A DNA stretch of 64,000 bases, taken from Senegalia massiliensis. GTDB taxonomy: Bacteria; Bacillota; Clostridia; Tissierellales; SIT17. Shown one piece after another: positions 58,762 through 64,000 of the stretch. A program made the position numbers and the translations under genes. The stretch spans positions 83,561 through 147,560 of the forward strand of contig NZ_QXXA01000003.1 in assembly GCF_009911265.1 (NCBI RefSeq), read 5' to 3'. The notes below the pieces were generated by a model. The model did not search any database. It was not told the origin of the DNA and worked only from the letters and a program-made list of their open reading frames with translations. Within the stretch, counting starts at the first letter, position 1. Each line of letters starts with the position of its first letter.

Positions 58762-58965
58762 TTAAGCCTTTAATTCTTTTAGTTCGCGTTCTCTTGTTAT
58801 AGTCTTCACTCTTGCTATATCTTTTCTTACAACTTTTATTCTCATAGGATTATCAAGTTGTCCAGTAGCTAACTGGAATCTTAAGTTGAATAACTCAGAC
58901 TTTAACTCAGCTAGCTTGTTTTCCAATTCATTTTTTGTCATTTCACGTAGTTCACTAGCTTTCAT
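58762..58965 (-). CDS. rpmC: 50S ribosomal protein L29
   Basis: 67 residues from the ATG at 58965 (GGTGG 8 nt upstream, inside the end of rplP). [20 protein letters not shown] start and [15 protein letters not shown] are typical. The start overlaps rplP by 11 nt. Confidence 0.97.
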   Translation of the reverse strand: MKASELREMTKNELENKLAELKSELFNLRFQLATGQLDNPMRIKVVRKDIARVKTITRERELKELKA

Positions 58966-59386
58966 TAGCTTCACCACCCTCATCACGAGTTACAAATTTA
59001 CATTTAATAGGTAGTTTATGCATTGCTAATCTCATAGCTTCTCTTGCTAATTCTTCAGATACTCCAGCTATCTCAAACATTATCCTACCTGGCTTTACAA
59101 CGGCTACCCAGTACTCTGGTGAACCCTTACCTTTACCCATACGAGTTTCAGCAGGTTTCTTAGTCACTGGTTTATCTGGGAAGACTTTTATCCAAATCTT
59201 TCCACCTCTTTTTACGTGCCTTGTCATAGCCCTTCTTGCTGCCTCTATTTGATTTGATGTAATCCAACCTGGCTCTAAAGCCTGAATTCCATACTCTCCA
59301 TAAGTAATAGTATTTCCTCTGGTTGCTTTACCTTTCATTCTTCCTCTATGCTCTTTACGATGCTTTACTCTTTTAGGCATTAACAT
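58955..59386 (-). CDS. rplP: 50S ribosomal protein L16
   Basis: 143 residues; [19 protein letters not shown] start (first ATG kept because GGAGG lies 8 nt upstream), [19 protein letters not shown] and [17 protein letters not shown]. Near the A-site tRNA elbow. Confidence 0.98.
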   Translation of the reverse strand: MLMPKRVKHRKEHRGRMKGKATRGNTITYGEYGIQALEPGWITSNQIEAARRAMTRHVKRGGKIWIKVFPDKPVTKKPAETRMGKGKGSPEYWVAVVKPGRIMFEIAGVSEELAREAMRLAMHKLPIKCKFVTRDEGGEANES

Positions 59387-59411
59387 GACCTATTCCTCCT
59401 TCCTTAAGGGA

Positions 59412-60056
59412 TTACTGTTCTTCTTTAACTGGAAGAACTTCTCCTTTATATATCCAAACTTTAACACCAATTTTTCCATAAGTTGTATCAGCTTCTGCAA
59501 ATCCATAATCAATATCTGCTCTAAGTGTTTGTAGAGGTATAGTACCTTCACTATATCCTTCAGTTCTTGCCATATCTGCACCATTCAATCTACCAGCTAC
59601 TGAAGTTTTAATACCTTCTACTCCAGTTCTCATTGTTCTTTGAATACTTTGCTTCATAGCTCTTCTGAAAGATACTCTTCTTTCAATTTGTGATGCAATA
59701 TTCTCTGCAACTAATTGAGCATCTTTTTCTGGAACTTTTACTTCTTCAACATTTACAACAACTTTTTTATCAGTCATTTTTTCTAAATCTTTTCTTAATG
59801 ATTCTACTCCTGAACCACCTTTTCCTATAACCATACCCGGCTTAGCAGTATAAACATTAAGTTTTATTCTATTTGCCGCTCTTTCAATTTCTATTTTAGA
59901 AATTCCAGCAATAAACATTTTTTTCTTAACATATTTACGTATCTTATTGTCTTCTACTAAATAATCCGCAAAGTTTTTCTTATCTGCGTACCATCTTGAA
60001 TCCCAATCTTTTATTACTCCGACTCTTAAACCATGTGGGTTAACTTTTTGACCCAT
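59412..60056 (-). CDS. rpsC: 30S ribosomal protein S3
   Basis: 214 residues; KH domain ([20 protein letters not shown] at about 73-92) and the C-terminal [22 protein letters not shown]. Helps form the mRNA entry pore. A long frame on the same strand inside it is only a shadow. Confidence 0.98.
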   Translation of the reverse strand: MGQKVNPHGLRVGVIKDWDSRWYADKKNFADYLVEDNKIRKYVKKKMFIAGISKIEIERAANRIKLNVYTAKPGMVIGKGGSGVESLRKDLEKMTDKKVVVNVEEVKVPEKDAQLVAENIASQIERRVSFRRAMKQSIQRTMRTGVEGIKTSVAGRLNGADMARTEGYSEGTIPLQTLRADIDYGFAEADTTYGKIGVKVWIYKGEVLPVKEEQ

Positions 60057-60073
60057 TCGTATCCCTCCTTTTC

Positions 60074-60409
60074 TTATTCTCTTTCTTTAACTACTACACC
60101 TATATGACTAGTTCTTTTTCTAATTTGAAAAGCTCTACCTTGAGCTCTCGGTCTCCATCTTTTAAGTGTTGGACCTTGATTTGCATAAACTTCTGATATA
60201 TATAAATTATCTCTATCTAAATCAAAATTATTCTCAGCATTTGCTACTGCTGATTTTAGAACCTTTTCTAATTTATCTGCGCCTTTTCTAGGAGTGAATT
60301 TTAATATAGCAAGTGCTTCGTCTACATTTTTTCCCCTTACTAGATCAGCAACGATTTGAACTTTCCTAGGTGAAATTCTAACATGTTTAGCTATTGCTTT
60401 AGCTTCCAT
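60074..60409 (-). CDS. rplV: 50S ribosomal protein L22
   Basis: 111 residues; [20 protein letters not shown] start and the tunnel loop [18 protein letters not shown]. Macrolide-tunnel protein; length normal. Confidence 0.98.
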   Translation of the reverse strand: MEAKAIAKHVRISPRKVQIVADLVRGKNVDEALAILKFTPRKGADKLEKVLKSAVANAENNFDLDRDNLYISEVYANQGPTLKRWRPRAQGRAFQIRKRTSHIGVVVKERE

Positions 60410-60443
60410 TTTCGTCCCTCCTCACATCAAAATCCTTCTTATA

Positions 60444-60725
60444 TTATCTAAGTGATGTTTTCTTCTCTGTATCTCCATGTCCTCTGAATGTTCTAGTTGG
60501 AGCAAACTCACCTAGTTTATGACCAACCATATCTTCAGTAATATATACCGGAACATGCTTTCTACCGTCATAAACCGCTATAGTGTGTCCTATCATTTGA
60601 GGAAATATAGTTGAACGACGTGACCATGTCTTTATTACTTTTTTATCATTCTTCTCATTTAATTCTTCAACCTTTTTCATTAAATGATCATCTACAAAAG
60701 GTCCTTTCTTTAATGATCTACCCAT
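60444..60725 (-). CDS. rpsS: 30S ribosomal protein S19
   Basis: 93 residues from the ATG at 60725 (GGAGGC upstream), preferred over an upstream in-frame codon because S19 begins [15 protein letters not shown]. The end is [14 protein letters not shown] with a short basic tail. Confidence 0.98.
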   Translation of the reverse strand: MGRSLKKGPFVDDHLMKKVEELNEKNDKKVIKTWSRRSTIFPQMIGHTIAVYDGRKHVPVYITEDMVGHKLGEFAPTRTFRGHGDTEKKTSLR

Positions 60726-60764
60726 TAAAGTGCCTCCTTTCAACTGTTATTATCTACCGATTAG

Positions 60765-61598
60765 TTACTTTCTTTTTCTTGATCTTACAATATACTTATC
60801 AGATTTCTTATTTTTCTTACGAGTTTTATATCCAAGTGTAGGCTTACCCCATGGAGTTACTGGAGATGGTCTACCTATAGGAGTTCTACCTTCACCACCA
60901 CCGTGTGGATGATCGTTAGGGTTCATAACACTACCTCTTACAGTAGGTCTAATTCCCATGTGTCTCTTTCTACCAGCTTTACCTATAGTAATATTTTCAT
61001 GATCTATATTACCCACTTGACCTATAGTTGCTCTACATTCAATTCTTACCATTCTTACTTCTCCAGATGGTAATTTAACTTGAGCATAATTACCTTCTTT
61101 AGCAGTTAATTGCGCAGAGTTACCTGCTGAACGAACTAATTGACCACCCTTACCTGCTTTAAGTTCTACATTATGAATCGTTGAACCTACTGGTATAAAT
61201 TTAAGTGGTAATGCATTACCTATTTTGATATCTACATCTTCACCTGATTCTACAATATCTCCTACCTTTAATTTGTTAGGAGCTAATATATATCTCTTTT
61301 CACCATCTGCATAATGAATTAGCGCTATATTTGCTGTTCTATTTGGATCATATTCTATTGTAGCTACCTTACCAGGTACGCCATCTTTATTTCTTTTAAA
61401 ATCAATTATTCTATATTTTCTTTTTGCTCCGCCACCTCTATGACGTATAGTTATCTTACCTTGACTATTTCTTCCAGACTTTTTGTTTAAAGAAGTTAAA
61501 AGTGATTTTTCTGGTTGGTCTGTTGTTATTTCATCAAAAGTAGAAACTGTCATTTGTCTCAAGGCTGGTGAAGTAGGTCTAAATTTTTTAATACCCAT
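60765..61598 (-). CDS. rplB: 50S ribosomal protein L2
   Basis: 277 residues; [22 protein letters not shown] and the peptidyl-transferase-proximal [14 protein letters not shown] (His conserved) are present. Essential for subunit joining. Confidence 0.98.
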   Translation of the reverse strand: MGIKKFRPTSPALRQMTVSTFDEITTDQPEKSLLTSLNKKSGRNSQGKITIRHRGGGAKRKYRIIDFKRNKDGVPGKVATIEYDPNRTANIALIHYADGEKRYILAPNKLKVGDIVESGEDVDIKIGNALPLKFIPVGSTIHNVELKAGKGGQLVRSAGNSAQLTAKEGNYAQVKLPSGEVRMVRIECRATIGQVGNIDHENITIGKAGRKRHMGIRPTVRGSVMNPNDHPHGGGEGRTPIGRPSPVTPWGKPTLGYKTRKKNKKSDKYIVRSRKRK

Positions 61599-61628
61599 TA
61601 TGTTTCCCTCCTTCTTACTAACTATTTA

Positions 61629-61919
61629 TTACATACCTTCGAAGAATTCAATCGCTTTACTATCTTCAGTTAAAGTTACCACAGCTTTTTTCCAGCTTGG
61701 TCTTCTTCCAATATTTCTTCCCATTCTCTTAAGTTTTCCAGTCATATTCATTGTGTTGACCTTACTTACTTTAACATCAAATATTTTTTCAACCGCTTTT
61801 TTTACTTCAGTTTTGTTGGCTCTTTTATCCACTACAAAAGTGTACTTACCTTCAGCCATATCATTCATACTTTGTTCTGTTACTACAGGTCTTCTTATTA
61901 TATCATGTGGATTACGCAT
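61629..61919 (-). CDS. rplW: 50S ribosomal protein L23
   Basis: 96 residues; [17 protein letters not shown] start and [20 protein letters not shown]. Tunnel-exit docking site for trigger factor and SRP. The ATG overlaps the rplD stop (TAATG). Confidence 0.98.
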   Translation of the reverse strand: MRNPHDIIRRPVVTEQSMNDMAEGKYTFVVDKRANKTEVKKAVEKIFDVKVSKVNTMNMTGKLKRMGRNIGRRPSWKKAVVTLTEDSKAIEFFEGM

Positions 61920-62542
61920 TAAGCATACACCTCCTCCACTTTTTTAACAGCATCTTTAGTTATGATAAAAGCATCATATTTTAATATGTCATATACATTT
62001 ATTGTATTAACTAATGCAGTTTGCACACCTTCAATATTTCTTGCTGATTTAATTACATTCTCATCTTTTCTATCCATAACTATAAGAGCTTTTTTGTTTG
62101 CATTTAAATTTTTCAAGATATTTGCCATTTCTTTTGTTTTAGGTTGATCCATTTTCATTTCATCAACAACAAACAATTCATTATCTAAAACTTTAGAACT
62201 TAAAGCTGATTTCATAGCAAGTCTTCTAACTTTTTTCGGTACACTATAGCTATAATCTCTTGGTTTTGGAGCGAATGTTACACCGCCACCTACCCAATGT
62301 GGTGCTCTTATACTTCCTTGACGAGCTCTACCTGTACCTTTTTGTCTCCAAGGCTTTCTTCCTCCACCTCTTACTTCAGCTCTAGTTTTAACAGATTGAG
62401 TTCCTTGTCTTTTATTAGCTAATTGATTTTTTACTACTTCATATAATACATGTTTATTTACTTCTACTCCGAACACATTATCATTTAATTCTATATCATC
62501 GATTTGCTCACCTGATACGTTATATAAAGCTACTTTAGGCAT
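61919..62542 (-). CDS. rplD: 50S ribosomal protein L4
   Basis: 207 residues; the extended loop [20 protein letters not shown] and [15 protein letters not shown] are diagnostic. In E. coli L4 autoregulates the S10 operon; whether it does so here is not known. Confidence 0.98.
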   Translation of the reverse strand: MPKVALYNVSGEQIDDIELNDNVFGVEVNKHVLYEVVKNQLANKRQGTQSVKTRAEVRGGGRKPWRQKGTGRARQGSIRAPHWVGGGVTFAPKPRDYSYSVPKKVRRLAMKSALSSKVLDNELFVVDEMKMDQPKTKEMANILKNLNANKKALIVMDRKDENVIKSARNIEGVQTALVNTINVYDILKYDAFIITKDAVKKVEEVYA

Positions 62543-62566
62543 TTCATATCCTCCCTTCTATAGAAC

Positions 62567-63199
62567 TTATTTAGAAGCCTTTACGCTTTCTTTTATTGTT
62601 AATAATCCACCCTTAGGTCCAGGTATTGCACCTTTCACAAGTAATAAATTATTTTCCGTGTCAATTTTAACTATTTCCAAGTTTTGAATTGTTACTTTTT
62701 TATGACCCATATGTCCTGGTAATTTTTTACCTTTAAACACTCTTGATGGATCTGATGAAGCTCCCATTGAACCTGGTCTTCTATGATATTTTGAACCATG
62801 TGTTTCAGGTCCTCTTGATTGTCCGTGTCTTTTAATAACACCTTGGAATCCCTTACCTTTTGAAACACCACTTACATCAATCATATCTCCCGATTCAAAC
62901 AAGTCAACTTTTAGCTCATCTCCTATATTGAAATTAGATGCATCTTCAGTTCTAAATTCAACTAAATGCTTTTTAAAATCAACTTGAGCTTTACTAAAAT
63001 GTCCTTTTATAGGCTTATTCACTTTCTTTTCTTTTATGTCTGAATATCCTACTTGAACAGCATTATACCCATCAATGTCTGTAGTTTTAACTTGCACTAC
63101 ATTCATCGGGCCTGCTTCTACAACCGTCACAGGAACCACTTTTCCTTCTTCAGTAAAGATTTGAGTCATTCCTATTTTCTTTCCTAATATACCTTTCAT
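62567..63199 (-). CDS. rplC: 50S ribosomal protein L3
   Basis: 210 residues; [20 protein letters not shown] start and [27 protein letters not shown] (extended loop toward the peptidyl-transferase centre). The 88-nt spacer upstream holds a small GATTAC/GTAATC hairpin and no gene. Confidence 0.98.
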   Translation of the reverse strand: MKGILGKKIGMTQIFTEEGKVVPVTVVEAGPMNVVQVKTTDIDGYNAVQVGYSDIKEKKVNKPIKGHFSKAQVDFKKHLVEFRTEDASNFNIGDELKVDLFESGDMIDVSGVSKGKGFQGVIKRHGQSRGPETHGSKYHRRPGSMGASSDPSRVFKGKKLPGHMGHKKVTIQNLEIVKIDTENNLLLVKGAIPGPKGGLLTIKESVKASK

Positions 63200-63287
63200 T
63201 CAATACACCTCCTGTTTTCTTACAGCGGATTACCTTTACAGTAATCATTCTAAGTAAGGTGTTAACCATACTTATTCCATTTAACAA

Positions 63288-63611
63288 TTATAATTTAATT
63301 TCAATATCAACACCTGCTGGTAAATTAAGTTTCATTAATGAATCAACAGTATTTGGTGTTGGGCTTAAAATATCGATTAATCTCTTATGAGTTCTTTGTT
63401 CAAACTGCTCTCTAGAGTCTTTGTACTTATGCACAGCTCTTAATATTGTAATAACTTGCTTTTCTGTTGGTAACGGTACCGGACCTGAAACCTTAGCACC
63501 AGTTCTTTTAGCAGTTTCTACTATTTTTTCAGCAGATGCATCCAAAACATTGTGATCATAAGCTTTTAATCTTATTCTTATCTTTTGTTTCCCTTTAGAA
63601 TTATTAGCCAT
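63288..63611 (-). CDS. rpsJ: 30S ribosomal protein S10
   Basis: 107 residues; [36 protein letters not shown] and [18 protein letters not shown] are conserved. A short N-terminal extension (ANNSKGKQ) is present. In bacteria it also joins NusB in antitermination. First gene of the supercluster. Confidence 0.98.
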   Translation of the reverse strand: MANNSKGKQKIRIRLKAYDHNVLDASAEKIVETAKRTGAKVSGPVPLPTEKQVITILRAVHKYKDSREQFEQRTHKRLIDILSPTPNTVDSLMKLNLPAGVDIEIKL

Positions 63612-63808
63612 TTACGATTCCCTCCTTCTATCGCATGTTTATTTACATACGACAAGGTTTTACCGATACACTTATCCAGGTGTTTTCTAATGTAAAAAAG
63701 ATAAATGTTCAGGCAAAGCCTGCCGCCCAATTAGTAATTGGACATTCTCAGCAAAAATTCCCTGCAAGACGCAGCTACCTCTTGCCTCATCGCATGTCAA
63801 TCGCATAC
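63612..63808 (-). promoter_or_regulatory. S10-operon 5' leader (structured)
   Basis: About 197 nt between the predicted start near 63808 and the rpsJ ATG. It is much richer in G and C than other spacers and holds short inverted repeats (CAATTACTAATTG near 63728-63740; CAGGCTTTGCCTG near 63710-63722). That suggests an autoregulatory leader, but I cannot assign it to a named class. The heptamer ATGCGAT occurs three times. No start-codon frame of interest is present. Confidence 0.5.
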
Positions 63809-63814
63809 TTTAAT

Positions 63815-63843
63815 ATTTTAACTTAAAAATACACAAATTACAA
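63815..63843 (-). promoter_or_regulatory. Promoter of the S10-spc-alpha operon
   Basis: -35 TTGTAA (63838-63843), 17-nt spacer, -10 TAAAAT (63815-63820), between the tuf terminator and the S10 leader. Good sigma-A type match; the start is expected near 63808. Confidence 0.8.
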
Positions 63844-63874
63844 GGGTTATTTTCATTTTTTTTATTTTTTTTAT

Positions 63875-63909
63875 TAAATTAAAAGAAGGGCTTCCCCTTC
63901 TTTTAATTT
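63875..63909 (-). terminator. tuf terminator
   Basis: A strong hairpin (AAATTAAAAGAAGGG and complement, 5-nt loop) about 10 nt after the tuf stop, ending in AT-rich DNA with T runs on the minus strand. Confidence 0.85.
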
Positions 63910-63919
63910 ATTTATATTA

Positions 63920-64000
63920 TTACTCTATTATCTCACTAACTACTCCAGCTCCAACTGTTCTTCCACCTTCACGTATAGCAAATTTAAGTCCTTTTTCCAT
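63920..64000 (-). CDS. tuf: Elongation factor Tu, C-terminal end (partial)
   Basis: The last 26 codons read MEKGLKFAIREGGRTVGAGV then VSEIIE and stop TAA at 63920. GLKFAIREGGRTVGAGVV is the conserved end of domain III of EF-Tu. The rest lies beyond the window edge. Upstream of the S10 operon, as in most Firmicutes. Confidence 0.97.
   Translation of the reverse strand: MEKGLKFAIREGGRTVGAGVVSEIIE

Noticed and set aside
59390..59584. A same-strand 64-codon frame overlapping the end of rpsC
   Set aside because: It lies in another frame of rpsC, lacks a ribosome site and has biased low-complexity composition: a shadow frame.
63650..63800. A tRNA or small structural RNA in the GC-rich S10 leader
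   Set aside because: I could not fold a cloverleaf or find T-loop and anticodon-arm signatures; an operon leader is the better explanation.

Overview
The window looks like chromosome from a low-GC, endospore-forming, anaerobic Firmicute (Clostridia or Tissierellia type). The grounds are strongly AT-rich codon use, Clostridia-style SUF order (C-B-D-S-U), the spore-cortex amidase CwlD, a KOW-domain gene between infA and map, zinc-type S14, S4 and L36, and a peroxiredoxin whose active-site codon is an in-frame TGA read most simply as selenocysteine. Every gene I can support lies on the minus strand, so transcription runs from position 64000 toward 1. I see no tRNA, rRNA, CRISPR array, transposase, integrase or phage gene.

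Region 1 (about 1-31.9 kb) is an accessory array of some 48 small, mostly single-domain genes with short spacers. Fourteen are GNAT acetyltransferases, one of them frameshifted. The rest are typical modifying, detoxifying or repair enzymes: two SAM methyltransferases, a CatB/Vat-type hexapeptide acetyltransferase, an aminoglycoside-adenylyltransferase-like protein, an MccF-like S66 peptidase, an S51 peptidase, Nudix, HIT, HAD, alpha/beta hydrolase, GFA, 2H phosphoesterase, radical SAM, ASCH and GrpB proteins, a CPBP protease, a nucleosidase, and an ECF-like sigma factor with its presumed anti-sigma partner at the left end. Decay is visible: a GrpB copy and a Nudix gene have lost their middles, a GNAT is frameshifted at a T run, and several spacers hold headless coding remnants.

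Region 2 (31.9-43.7 kb) is housekeeping and envelope: the sufCBDSU iron-sulfur assembly operon with a clear promoter and overlapping dyad, a FetAB-type exporter, cardiolipin synthase, an anchored amidase-domain protein, an EamA transporter, CwlD and the selenocysteine peroxiredoxin, several bounded by strong terminators.

Region 3 (43.7-64 kb) is the conserved translation block: rplM-rpsI with its own promoter and leader hairpin; truA behind the ecfA1-ecfA2-ecfT vitamin-transport module with its own promoter; then the S10-spc-alpha supercluster from rpsJ to rplQ, including secY, adk, map, infA and rpoA, preceded by a promoter with a roughly 200-nt leader and the 3' end of tuf. rpmD (TTG start), rpmJ (GTG start) and the tuf tail were found by direct reading.

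The observation most worth following is the selenocysteine peroxiredoxin with a SECIS-like hairpin and no C-terminal resolving cysteine. Next is the one-directional, GNAT-dominated, partly decaying array, which has the content of a cassette bank but no visible recombination machinery.
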